A stretch of DNA of 64,000 nucleotides, taken from positions 868,001-932,000 of the forward strand of contig CBDCAI010000004.1 of the NCBI GenBank assembly GCA_965213845.1, in the 5' to 3' direction. Position numbers and translations under genes: made by a program. The stretch's first letter is position 1. Each line of letters opens with the position of its first letter. Under the pieces are notes generated by a model that was not told the origin of the DNA, did not search any database, and saw nothing but the letters and a program-made list of their open reading frames with translations. The stretch comes from JBBROS01 sp965213845. Lineage in GTDB: Bacteria > Pseudomonadota > Alphaproteobacteria > Acetobacterales > Acetobacteraceae. Below, piece after piece: positions 8,770-16,962 of this stretch.

Positions 8770-8843
8770 CGCTTTTCCCACGGGCCGGGGGCTTGCGCTG
8801 CCGCCACGCCCGTGGATGGTCGGTTCGGTCATGGAGAACACGC

Positions 8844-9464
8844 ATGCCGCTCGACCACTGGCTCGCCTTCGTCGCCGCTGCCGCCATCCTGCTCGCCATC
8901 CCGGGCCCGACGGTGCTGCTGATCATCTCCTACGCGCTGGGGCACGGGCGCAAACCGGCAGCCGCCATCGCCGCGGGCGTGGCCTTGGGCGACCTCACCG
9001 CCATGACGGCCTCCATGCTCGGCCTGGGTGCTGTGCTGGCCACCTCGGCGGCGGTGTTCACGGGGCTGCGCTGGATCGGCGGCGCCTACCTCATCTACCT
9101 CGGCGTGAAGCTGTGGCGCGCCCCGGTCGGCACCACCTTGGCCGCCACGCCGACGGCCGGGCCGCTGCGCATGTTCGCCCACGCCTACGCGGTCGCGGCG
9201 CTGAACCCGAAGGCCATCATCTTCTTCGTCGCCTTCGTGCCGCAGTTCCTGGACGCCAGCAGACCGTTCCTGCCGCAGGTCGCAATCCTGGTCACCACCT
9301 TCGTCACCATGGCGGCGCTGAACTCGCTGCTGTACGCACTCCTCGCTGCCATGGCGCGGGAGCGGCTGCGGCAGCCCCGCGTCCAGCGCGCGGTCAACCG
9401 CACCGGCGGCACCCTGCTGATCGGTGCCGGGGCACTGGCCTTCGGCTGGCGCCGCGCCGCCTGA
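8844..9464 (+). CDS. LysE family translocator (amino acid / homoserine lactone exporter type)
   Basis: A 206-residue inner-membrane protein of the LysE/RhtB family, whose members export amino acids or similar small molecules. The N-terminal helix bears the family motif AIPGPTVLLIISYALGHGRK. The second part carries LRWIGGAYLIYLGVKLWR and AVAALNPKAIIFFVAFVPQF, the conserved NPK motif. About six hydrophobic segments are visible and the length is normal. The start is the ATG of MPLDHWLAF, since the upstream part of this frame is the glycosyltransferase relic. It stands alone between minus-strand and plus-strand operons, so the substrate cannot be inferred. Confidence 0.92.
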   Translation: MPLDHWLAFVAAAAILLAIPGPTVLLIISYALGHGRKPAAAIAAGVALGDLTAMTASMLGLGAVLATSAAVFTGLRWIGGAYLIYLGVKLWRAPVGTTLAATPTAGPLRMFAHAYAVAALNPKAIIFFVAFVPQFLDASRPFLPQVAILVTTFVTMAALNSLLYALLAAMARERLRQPRVQRAVNRTGGTLLIGAGALAFGWRRAA

Positions 9465-9717
9465 CCCGGCCGTGCCCTGCCCCACCTGGCTGCCACACCG
9501 GCCCCGGGCCATGCGGCGCGCCGGTGCGGCAGCGGATGCGGCATCGAACCGCCTGGCGAGGCCTGCATCGGTCGCCTCGATGCCGCGACGAACGCCTGAG
9601 CTCGGTGGTCCGGATTCGCCGGAGGCGTTGGTCGCTGCCGAGGTGACGCGGTGGAACACGATCGTCACCGAAACAAGCACTCCCTGCATTAAGCCACCCG
9701 ACTTCAAGGATCACTTT

Positions 9718-10506
9718 ATGGAACAAGACATGGTCCGACTGAGTGTGGACAGCGGCGTTGCGACGATCGTGCTGAACCGGCCGGAGAAGCGGAACGCGTT
9801 TACCGACGGTATGCGCTTGCGGTTCATCGAGGTGCTCGAGCAGGTCACGGTGGACGCCGCGGTCCGGGCCGTCGTGCTGACCGGGGCGGGGAAGGGGTTC
9901 TGCGCAGGTGGGGACGTCTCCGGGATGGAGCGTCGCCTGACGGCGCCCCCGGGCCAGGTGGCGTTCAACGGATGGACCCGGCAGCAAGGCGTGCACAAGG
10001 CGCAAAGCCTGCTCCACGGGATGCCGAAGCCGACGATCGCCGCAGTGAACGGGGCCGCTTCCGGGCTGGGCGCGGACACGGCGCTTGCATGCGACTTCGT
10101 GGTGGCGAGCGAGCATGCGAGCTTCACCTGGTCCTACATCATGCGGGGCCTGATCCCGGATGGCGGGGGCATGTACTTCCTGCCGCGCCGGGTCGGGCTG
10201 CCGTCGGCGAAGGAGCTGATCTTCAGCGGCCGCCGGGTGGATGCCGAGGAGGCGTTGCGGCTGGGCATCGCCGACCGCCGGGCCGAGGGTGCGACGCTGG
10301 TGGCCGAGGCTCAGGCCTGGGCGCGGCAGCTTGGGGCGGGTTCCCCGACGGCGCTCGCGCTGGCGAAGACGATCCTCAATCAGAGCTCCGAGCTTTCGGC
10401 GGAGCAGGTGTTCGCGACCGGGAGCCAGGCGCAGGCGATGTGCTACACGAGCGAAGAGCACCGGGCCTCCGTCGAGGCGTTCCTCGCCCGCTCGGCCACG
10501 CGCTGA
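9718..10506 (+). CDS. Enoyl-CoA hydratase/isomerase family protein
   Basis: A 262-residue crotonase-superfamily protein. The N-terminus contains IVLNRPEKRNAFT. The oxyanion-hole motifs are GAGKGFCAGGDVSGM and NGAASGLGADTALACD, and the PDGGGMYFLPRRVG segment is where the second catalytic acid sits in many hydratases. Here the position reads ...MRGLIPDGGGM, so a hydratase, isomerase or other crotonase reaction are all possible. It acts on acyl-CoA thioesters in the cytoplasm. The gene is coupled to the next through TGATG, where stop and start share one base. This implies a joint role in degrading a carboxylic acid: activation by the ligase, then hydration or isomerisation. Confidence 0.9.
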   Translation: MEQDMVRLSVDSGVATIVLNRPEKRNAFTDGMRLRFIEVLEQVTVDAAVRAVVLTGAGKGFCAGGDVSGMERRLTAPPGQVAFNGWTRQQGVHKAQSLLHGMPKPTIAAVNGAASGLGADTALACDFVVASEHASFTWSYIMRGLIPDGGGMYFLPRRVGLPSAKELIFSGRRVDAEEALRLGIADRRAEGATLVAEAQAWARQLGAGSPTALALAKTILNQSSELSAEQVFATGSQAQAMCYTSEEHRASVEAFLARSATR

Positions 10507-12620
10507 TGCCGGACGTCGACGAGGCTGCGACGAACGCGGCGGTTGCGCTGCTGCTGAAGCCGCGATCCGTTGCCATCGTGGGCGCGTCGGGCGACCCCGC
10601 GAAAACCGCGGGCCGACCGGTCCATTTCCTTCAGAAGCATGGGTTCGCCGGTCATATCATGCCGGTGAACCCGCGCGCGGACGAGATTGCCGGGCTTGCC
10701 TGCTACAAGGACGTTCGGTCGTTGCCGGCGGTTCCCGACGTCGGCCTGGTGCTGCTGGGCGCCAGCAACGCCCACCGTGCGGTCCGCGATCTGGCGGCAT
10801 TGGGAACGTCGGTCGCCATCGTTCTCGCCAGCGGCTACGGCGAGACCGGCGAGGAAGGACGGCGGCGGCAGGAGGAGCTTGTTGCCGCCGCGGGCACGAT
10901 GCGTCTGTTGGGACCCAACACGATCGGGCTCGTGAACCTGGTGGACAAGATCCCGCTGTCGGCCTCGGGCGCGCTGGACAGCGACGGTTTCGCGGTGGGC
11001 GGGATTGGGGTGGTGTCGCAGAGCGGCGGTATCCTGGGTGCGCTGCTGTCCCGTGCATCGGCGCGGGGGGTCGGCCTGTCGAAGCTGGTCTCGACCAGCA
11101 ACGAGATGGACCTCGAACTCGCGGACTTCGTGGCGTTCTTTGCGGATGACCCGGATACGACGGCGATCGCGCTGTATGTGGAGACCATCCGGGACCCGGT
11201 GAAGTTCCGCTCGGCTGCGCTCAAGGCCGCCGCCGCGGGCAAGCCGGTGGTCGCCTTCAAGATCGGGCGCTCGGAATCGGGGGCCCGCGCCGCGGTCTCG
11301 CATACCGGCGCCTTGGCCGGGTCGGACCGCATGTACGATGCGCTCTTCGACCAGGTGGGCGTCATCCGCGCCCACCGCTTCAGCGAATTGCTCGACATTC
11401 CTGCGGCGTTGGCGACGGGCCGGCGGCCGCGCGGGCGTCGTGTCGCGGTGCTGACGTCGACGGGGGGGGCGGGCACGCTGGTGTCGGACGCACTGGGCGT
11501 CGCGGGATTCGACACGCCCGTGCCGGACGCCGAGACAGCCCTGCGCCTGCGGGCGCTGCAGACCGGGGACGAGGCCGCGTTGGATCGCAATCCCATCGAC
11601 GTGACGCTGGCCGGCTTGCAGCCCGAGCTGCTGCGCGGCGCCATCGAGACCTTGCTGGATTCCTCCAGCTATGACGCTTTGGTCGTGATCGTGGGCTCCT
11701 CGGGTGTCGGCAACCCGGCGCTGATGGCGGGCGCCATCGGGGCCTGCCTGGCGCGGAGCGACAAGCCGGTGCTGGCGTATATCAGCCCGCATGCGCCGGA
11801 CGCCGCGGCCTTGCTGACCGGGATGGGGGTGCCGTCGTTCACCGAGCCGGAGAGCTGCGCGTCGGCCCTGGAGGGGATGATCTCGGCCGGGCGGGTCACC
11901 CGGCCGATGACGGCGCGCAACGCTCGGCCGGCGATGGACCTCGGCGCGCTTCCTTCCGGCTTTCTCGACGAGGCGCAGGCTAAGCTGTTGTTCAGCCGCG
12001 CCGGGATCGGCGGCGCGCGCGAGATCGTGGCGACCTGCGCCCGCGAGGCAGAAGAGGCCGCCACCGCGCTGGGCGGGACGGTGGTGTTGAAGGTCCTGTC
12101 CAGCGCGATCGTGCATAAAAGCGACGTGGGGGGGGTGGCGGTCGGGCAGACGCCGGCCAGCATCGGCGCGCGCCTGGCGCAGATGGCGGATGATGTGGCA
12201 CGTCACACGGGAACCCGGCCGGACCGGTTCCTGGTGCAGGAGATGGTCGGCGGCGGGACGGAACTGATCCTCGGCATGAACCGCGACCCGCTCGGCACGG
12301 CCATCCTGCTGGGCATGGGCGGGGTGACCGCAGAGATCTTCCGGGACACCGCGATATGCCTGCTGCCGGCAAGCGGCGGCCTTTCGGAGACGGAGGCGCT
12401 TGCCCTGGTGCGTGCGCTCAAGACCTGGCCGTTGCTGGACGGCTATCGCGGGCGGCCCAAGGCCGATGTCGGCGCGCTGGTCGCGGCGATCATCGCCTTC
12501 TCGGCGATGGTCGCGCAGCTCGGGGACCGGCTGGAGGTGGCGGAGATCAACCCGCTATTCGTCTTGCCGGACGGGCACGGCGTGCGGGCGGCGGATGGGG
12601 TCGTGGCATTCGCCGATTGA
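10506..12620 (+). CDS. NDP-forming acyl-CoA synthetase (acetate-CoA ligase family), fused alpha-beta
   Basis: A 704-residue protein with the domain order of fused NDP-forming acyl-CoA synthetases. It has a CoA-binding domain (SVAIVGASGDPAKTAGRP), a succinyl-CoA-ligase-like domain with the conserved phosphohistidine context AAVSHTGALAGSD at about residue 263, and an ATP-grasp domain (VLKVLSSAIVHKSDVGGV, EMVGGGTELILGMNRDP). Such enzymes interconvert acid, CoA and a nucleoside triphosphate with acyl-CoA through a phosphohistidine intermediate. The nucleotide and acid specificity cannot be told. The start ATG overlaps the stop of the upstream crotonase gene, so both are probably made together. 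Confidence 0.93.
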   Translation: MPDVDEAATNAAVALLLKPRSVAIVGASGDPAKTAGRPVHFLQKHGFAGHIMPVNPRADEIAGLACYKDVRSLPAVPDVGLVLLGASNAHRAVRDLAALGTSVAIVLASGYGETGEEGRRRQEELVAAAGTMRLLGPNTIGLVNLVDKIPLSASGALDSDGFAVGGIGVVSQSGGILGALLSRASARGVGLSKLVSTSNEMDLELADFVAFFADDPDTTAIALYVETIRDPVKFRSAALKAAAAGKPVVAFKIGRSESGARAAVSHTGALAGSDRMYDALFDQVGVIRAHRFSELLDIPAALATGRRPRGRRVAVLTSTGGAGTLVSDALGVAGFDTPVPDAETALRLRALQTGDEAALDRNPIDVTLAGLQPELLRGAIETLLDSSSYDALVVIVGSSGVGNPALMAGAIGACLARSDKPVLAYISPHAPDAAALLTGMGVPSFTEPESCASALEGMISAGRVTRPMTARNARPAMDLGALPSGFLDEAQAKLLFSRAGIGGAREIVATCAREAEEAATALGGTVVLKVLSSAIVHKSDVGGVAVGQTPASIGARLAQMADDVARHTGTRPDRFLVQEMVGGGTELILGMNRDPLGTAILLGMGGVTAEIFRDTAICLLPASGGLSETEALALVRALKTWPLLDGYRGRPKADVGALVAAIIAFSAMVAQLGDRLEVAEINPLFVLPDGHGVRAADGVVAFAD

Positions 12621-12814
12621 ACCGGCGACCGGGGACGCAAGGGCCGAGGCGCGCAAAGCGACCGGCGAACAGGGAGGGAGCCGACGATGCGGGACTTCGT
12701 GCGGACACGGGGCTCCTGGGCTGGCCTGCTGTTCGGCAACGTCACGGAGGTCCTGCCCGGGCTGGTTCAGGCCTGCACCGGATCCCTCGGCGCGCCGCCT
12801 CCAGTGAGGCCTGC

Positions 12815-13015
12815 GTGAGCGAGCCGGCCGCGCTGCTGGAGCCGGGTTACACCCTGGACCCCACGGTGCTCGAGCAGGCACGCGCGATGCAGGTCGCGAT
12901 GCTGGAGGGCGGAATAGAACGGTGGTCCCGGTCGGAGACGTTCGCGGCCAACGCGACGTTTCACTCCGCGGCCGTGCTGAAGCTCAGGCGCAGCCTGGAG
13001 ATGAACGCCGTCTGA
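12815..13015 (+). pseudogene. GntR-type regulator FCD-domain remnant
   Basis: This short open stretch, with a possible GTG start, encodes VLEQARAMQVAMLEGG...WSRSETFAANATFH. That resembles the region of an FCD ligand-binding domain where helices lead to the metal-binding N..FH motif of FadR/GntR regulators. Neither the winged-helix DNA-binding part nor the rest of the FCD domain is present. The frame ends at 13017 shortly after the match. Bases 12621-12814 hold nothing I recognise apart from a short open frame starting MRDFVRTRGSWAGLLFGN that I cannot assign. The 5' boundary of the relic is approximate. Confidence 0.45.
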
Positions 13016-13030
13016 TCGGTGAGGTCCGCC

Positions 13031-13663
13031 TCAGCCGAACCGCGTCCGAAGTTCGTCCACCTGTTCGGGCGTCAGGTGGCGCACCCGGTGCCCCTGCAGC
13101 ATCAGGAACAGGCGGGCCGTCTCCTCCAACTCCTCGATCGCACCCTGGGCCGCGTCCAGGGACGTGCCCGCCACCACCGGCCCATGGTTGGCCAGCAGCA
13201 CCGCATGGTGCGTGCCGATCAGAGGCCGCACCGCGTCCACCAGGCGCTCGTCACCGGGTGGGAAGTAAGGCACCAGCGGTAGTCGGCCGATACGCATCAC
13301 GTAATAGGGGGTGATCGGCGGCAGCACGTCTGCGGGATCGACGTCCGCCATGCAGGACACGGCGACGGAGTGGGTGGAATGCAGATGCACGACCGCCTTG
13401 GCATCCGGGCGACCTTCGTACATCACGCGATGAAGGAACCCTTCCTTGGTGGGCTTGTCGCCGGACACCAACTGCCCGGCAGCGTCCAACCGGGACAGTC
13501 GGGCCGGGTCCAGCGCGCCCAAAGAAGCATTGGTCGGCGTCATCAGCCAGCCGCCATCGTCAAGCTTGTGGCTGATGTTCCCGGAACTGCCGAAGGTCAG
13601 GCCGCGCTGAAAGATGCTGGCCCCCAGGCGGCAGATCGCCTCGCGCACTGTGGCGTCGCTCAT
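13031..13663 (-). CDS. otnC: Class II aldolase family 3-oxo-tetronate 4-phosphate decarboxylase, OtnC-like
   Basis: A 210-residue class II aldolase/adducin-domain protein. Zinc-ligand motifs are visible as VVHLHSTHSVAVS and THHAVLLANHGPVV, and the phosphate-binding N-terminal part reads TFGSSGNISHKL. OtnC decarboxylates 3-oxo-tetronate 4-phosphate, made by OtnK, to dihydroxyacetone phosphate. A GTG three codons upstream also opens the frame, but I chose the ATG that overlaps the upstream otnK stop by four bases. The kinase partner next to it is reduced to a stump, so the enzyme may be without its substrate unless another kinase exists elsewhere. Confidence 0.85.
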   Translation of the reverse strand: MSDATVREAICRLGASIFQRGLTFGSSGNISHKLDDGGWLMTPTNASLGALDPARLSRLDAAGQLVSGDKPTKEGFLHRVMYEGRPDAKAVVHLHSTHSVAVSCMADVDPADVLPPITPYYVMRIGRLPLVPYFPPGDERLVDAVRPLIGTHHAVLLANHGPVVAGTSLDAAQGAIEELEETARLFLMLQGHRVRHLTPEQVDELRTRFG

Positions 13664-13974
13664 GCCTGGCACCCGAAGGCCTTGGTGCAGAAATCGGCGG
13701 TCCCGAAGTTGCCGGACTTCAGCGCCGAATGCAGTCCCTTCGCTTGACGGCAGCCCGCAGCCTGCAGGGCGTCCAACGCCGCGAGGCTTTCCGCCACGGC
13801 TTCGGCGGCGGGCGCCGTGCGCGACTTCAACGCCACGATGACAGCGTCCGCGTCAGGCGGCGGCCCGTCTGGCACACCGACGATCTGGACGGCAGTCATG
13901 CCCTGTCGCACCAGGGTGCTGGCCAGGTCGGTTGCCCCGGTGACGTCGTCCGCGATGCAACCGAGCAAGGGCAT
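13660..13974 (-). pseudogene. otnK: otnK (3-oxo-tetronate kinase) reduced by an internal in-frame deletion
   Basis: The 104-residue frame joins both ends of a four-carbon acid sugar kinase. The N-terminal part, LLGCIADDVTGATDLASTLV through AALDALQAAGCRQ, matches the start of OtnK/YgbK-type kinases. It is followed at once by HSALKSGNFGTADFCTKAF, which matches the very end of the same family (ALKSGNFG.pDFF.kA). About 300 residues between them, including the ATP-binding domain, are missing. The join is in frame and the stop still overlaps the otnC start, so the transcript and translational coupling survive although kinase activity cannot. Full-length family members are about 420 residues. Confidence 0.8.
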
Positions 13975-14463
13975 GAGTGGCTCCAGCGTGGTGATGACAG
14001 GGCAATCTGGCCGTTGAGGCGGTTTCGGTCGCGGGATCGCGGGCCCTGCACACTCCACCTTGCCGAGCCCATGGGATAGAGGTTGCCCCATCTTCCTGGT
14101 CGCTTTGCGGGCTTGCCGCGCTACGGCTTCATCATCGCGGCCTCTTTCTGGCCCCCACGGTCCCTACAAACCAGTAGACCAGGCCCGAGTGCTGGGTGTG
14201 GCCACCAACTCCCGATCCACTGCCCAACCGATGCTCGGCATCGAAAGGTCCATCGTGCAGCACGCTTGCGACAGCGGTCGTGTCTCCGGGGGTGACCGAG
14301 TTCGAGACCCGCCGGACGCCGATCGTCGTGGCTATCAACCCGCATCCATCACCCTCGGACGCGGCTGCTGGCGCCGACACTGATGCAACGACGTCCTATG
14401 TCCCTCCACAGCGTCCTGTTCTCCTCATATGCGGTAAGCTGTCCAAAACGACGGGGCCCTGTC
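13975..14463. other. Intergenic stretch, nothing recognised
   Basis: About 490 bases between the divergent otnK remnant and the DUF4139 gene. Several short open frames exist on both strands, but none shows a family motif or a plausible start with a ribosome-binding site. A promoter for each direction is expected here by position, yet I could not pick one out by eye. Confidence 0.4.
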
Positions 14464-16203
14464 ATGCGCACGACCATCTGCCTGTTGCTCGGATCGGCCA
14501 CCGCGGTCCTCGCTGCCCCCGCCTTGGCCCCCGCCTGGGCCGAGGCACCGCCCAGGGTCACTGCGGACGCGCTGCCATCCGCGGTCACCGTCTACCCGGA
14601 CCAGGCCTCGGTCACCCGGACCGCTTCCGTCACGATTCCCGCCGGGGACAGCATCGTCATCGTCGGTGGTGTTCCGGCCGGCCTGGTGGCCGACAGCGTG
14701 AACGCACGCGGCAAGGCTGTCGGCGTCGTCACCATCGGCTCGGTCGAAACCCGCCAGGTGACCTTCGACCGCAATGCGCTGGCCGAACGCGGTGCCGCCG
14801 TCCAGGCGAAGCTGCGCGCGCTCGACGACCGGATCGCGGGCGTCGATGTCACCCTCGCCAGCCTTGACGCCGAGCGCAGGCTGCTCGAGAGCCTGGCTGC
14901 CGGGGCGGCGGAAGGACGCCCGCCGGCCCCGCCGACCGGCCCGGAACCGAAGGCCCGCCTCGCCGACGACCCGGCCGCCTGGAAAGCCGCCCGTATCGCG
15001 GTGCGCGACGGCATCGCCGAGATCGGCGAAGCCACCCGCACCGCCAACGCCGCCCGCGCCGCGCTGGAGCGCGAAAAGTCGGCGCTCGGGGCGGAGCAGA
15101 GCGCCACCACCAGGCCGGCGACCGGCACGCTGGAAATCGCCATCGCCGTCAATGCCGGCACGGCGACCACGCTGGAGCTGTCCGTCACCTATCAGGTGCG
15201 TGGCGCCAGCTGGCATCCCGTCTATGAAGCCCGCCTCGACAGCGCCTCCGGCACCTTGGCGCTTCGCGAGGAAGCCGCGGTCGTCCAGCGCACCGGCGAG
15301 GATTGGAACACTGTCGCGGTCACCCTTTCGACAGCCAGGCCGTCCGCCGGAATCCAGCCGCCGGGGCTGCAGCCCTGGCGCATCGCGCTGTATGAACCCC
15401 AGCCGGCCCCGCCCCGCCCGGTTGCCCCCATGGTGGCCATGGCGCCGCCCCCGCCCCCAGCCCCCGCCCAGGCCGCCCGGGCGAAAATCGCCAACGCTCA
15501 AGACGCCGCCGTCGAGGCCGAACCCATTCCGGTGGAGGCGCAGCAAGCGGCCGCCACGATGGCCGCCACCGGCCTGTCGGTCGAATACGGCATCCCCGGG
15601 CGCAGCGGCATTCCCAGCGACGGGGCCGAGCACCGTGTCCGCATCGCCGACATGACCGCCGTTGCGAAACTGGCTGCCACCAGCGTTCCCCGGCTGGATC
15701 CGCACGCCTATCTTCAGGCCCGGTTCAGCAGCCCGGCGCCGGTGCCCATGCTCCCCGGCCCGGTCGCGTTGTATCTCGATGCCACCTTCGTGGGCCGCAT
15801 ACAGGCCGGCCTGGTCCGGCCCGGCGAGCCGATCACATGGCCCTTCGGCCCCGACGACCGCATCAAGGTGACGTTCGAGAGCCAGGAACAGAAGAAATCG
15901 ACGGAAGGTTGGTCGATCATCGGCTCCAAGAAGGTGACCCAGGCCGCCCAGGGCCTGGTCACCCTCCGCAACTTCCACGACCAGCCGATCGAGATCACGG
16001 CGTTCGACCAGGCTCCCGTGTCAGGCGATGTCGAGCTTGTCGTGACCACGTCGGCAGACCCGCAACCCACGACCCGGGACGTCGACGACAAGCCCGGCGT
16101 GCTCGCCTGGATCGCGACCTACGCGCCCAAGGAAGAACGCAAGATCCGCTTCGGCTGGCAGATCACCGCGCCCGAGGGTAGACCCGTCACCGGGCTTCGA
16201 TAG
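14464..16203 (+). CDS. DUF4139 (MuiA-like) exported protein
   Basis: A 579-residue protein related to the mucoidy-inhibitor MuiA/DUF4139 family. A signal peptide precedes a DUF4140-like N-terminal beta domain (VTVYPDQASVTRTASVTIPAG). Residues about 100-220 are rich in Ala, Glu and Arg and look helical. The DUF4139 domain begins near LELSVTYQVRGASWHPVYEA and ends at EERKIRFGWQITAPEG. A proline-rich insert lies at about residues 310-350 (PQPAPPRPVAPMVAMAPPPP). The biochemical role of the family is not established. The ATG of MRTTICLLLGS was chosen because it gives a proper signal sequence. Confidence 0.85.
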   Translation: MRTTICLLLGSATAVLAAPALAPAWAEAPPRVTADALPSAVTVYPDQASVTRTASVTIPAGDSIVIVGGVPAGLVADSVNARGKAVGVVTIGSVETRQVTFDRNALAERGAAVQAKLRALDDRIAGVDVTLASLDAERRLLESLAAGAAEGRPPAPPTGPEPKARLADDPAAWKAARIAVRDGIAEIGEATRTANAARAALEREKSALGAEQSATTRPATGTLEIAIAVNAGTATTLELSVTYQVRGASWHPVYEARLDSASGTLALREEAAVVQRTGEDWNTVAVTLSTARPSAGIQPPGLQPWRIALYEPQPAPPRPVAPMVAMAPPPPPAPAQAARAKIANAQDAAVEAEPIPVEAQQAAATMAATGLSVEYGIPGRSGIPSDGAEHRVRIADMTAVAKLAATSVPRLDPHAYLQARFSSPAPVPMLPGPVALYLDATFVGRIQAGLVRPGEPITWPFGPDDRIKVTFESQEQKKSTEGWSIIGSKKVTQAAQGLVTLRNFHDQPIEITAFDQAPVSGDVELVVTTSADPQPTTRDVDDKPGVLAWIATYAPKEERKIRFGWQITAPEGRPVTGLR

Positions 16204-16336
16204 CAGGCGATGATGATGCATGGGGTGGGTGGAGACTGTGCCGCCCCGGGCGGCAGGCCGCATCCCGAGCACCGTTCCGCGGCAGCCATGGAACAATGAC
16301 CCCCACGCTGTCCCGCATGTTGCCAGCGCCGGCCTG

Positions 16337-16819
16337 ATGGCGATCACGGCATGGCGGTGGAAGGCGCTCGGGCTTTCGGCGATCTGCTTCGCCATGGCGG
16401 CCGTGCTCGGCTGGCTTTCGGGCGGCGATCTGGTGACGCTGCTGAAGGGGTTCACCGAGCGGCGCCCGATGATCGTGTCGGAGCACTACATCGCCACGGG
16501 CCTGCTGCTGACCCCGACCGCGATCAGCTTCGGCGTGCTGTTGCTGTTCAGCAGGCAGGCCACGCCCGAGGCGATGAAACGCGAGGCCAAGCGGCGCAGG
16601 CCATGGGTCGGCCGCTATCTGATCTTCGTGGCAGCCAGCATCGTTGCGTCTCAGGTCGCCCCGATCCCGCAATATCTGGCCGTCGATCGACTTGCGCAGC
16701 GGCGGGGCTATGTGTCGTGCCCGACGCCCGACTGGCCACGTCGGCAGCCCGACCGCTGGGTCCGTCCGGGGCCGCACGGCGGGCCCGGGAATTGTCCCGC
16801 CAACGGGACCGGCCGGTAA
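16337..16819 (+). CDS. Small membrane protein of unknown function
   Basis: A 160-residue protein that I do not recognise. It has three hydrophobic segments: LGLSAICFAMAAVLGWLSG, TGLLLTPTAISFGVLLLF and YLIFVAASIVASQVAPIPQYL. A charged loop (RQATPEAMKREAKRRRPW) separates the last two. The C-terminal 35 residues are hydrophilic, proline-rich and contain two cysteines. The start chosen is the ATG just before the first membrane segment. Longer versions of the frame begin earlier, inside sequence with no coding character. It stands 130 bases after the DUF4139 gene in the same direction. Confidence 0.5.
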   Translation: MAITAWRWKALGLSAICFAMAAVLGWLSGGDLVTLLKGFTERRPMIVSEHYIATGLLLTPTAISFGVLLLFSRQATPEAMKREAKRRRPWVGRYLIFVAASIVASQVAPIPQYLAVDRLAQRRGYVSCPTPDWPRRQPDRWVRPGPHGGPGNCPANGTGR

Positions 16820-16962
16820 CTCTCCCGGCCCGATGCACCCCTTCGCGGTTCTTCGATTGCCGGTCGAGGCTGCCGCGGATCATGGCGGTGCGCATGCCTG
16901 GATTTCAGGACCTTCCTTGGGCCGCAGCGGCGTGACAAGCTGTGGTTCGGAGGAGACTAACG

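Noticed and set aside
9595..9675. Segment reading SPEALVAAEVTRWNTIV, resembling the C-terminus of a tripartite tricarboxylate (Bug) binding protein
   Set aside because: Only about 20 residues match a very common helix pattern, with no supporting sequence upstream.
12687..12814. Short plus-strand frame starting MRDFVRTRGSWAGLLFGN
   Set aside because: I could not tie it to any family, and it is disrupted after about 40 residues; it may be further relic sequence.
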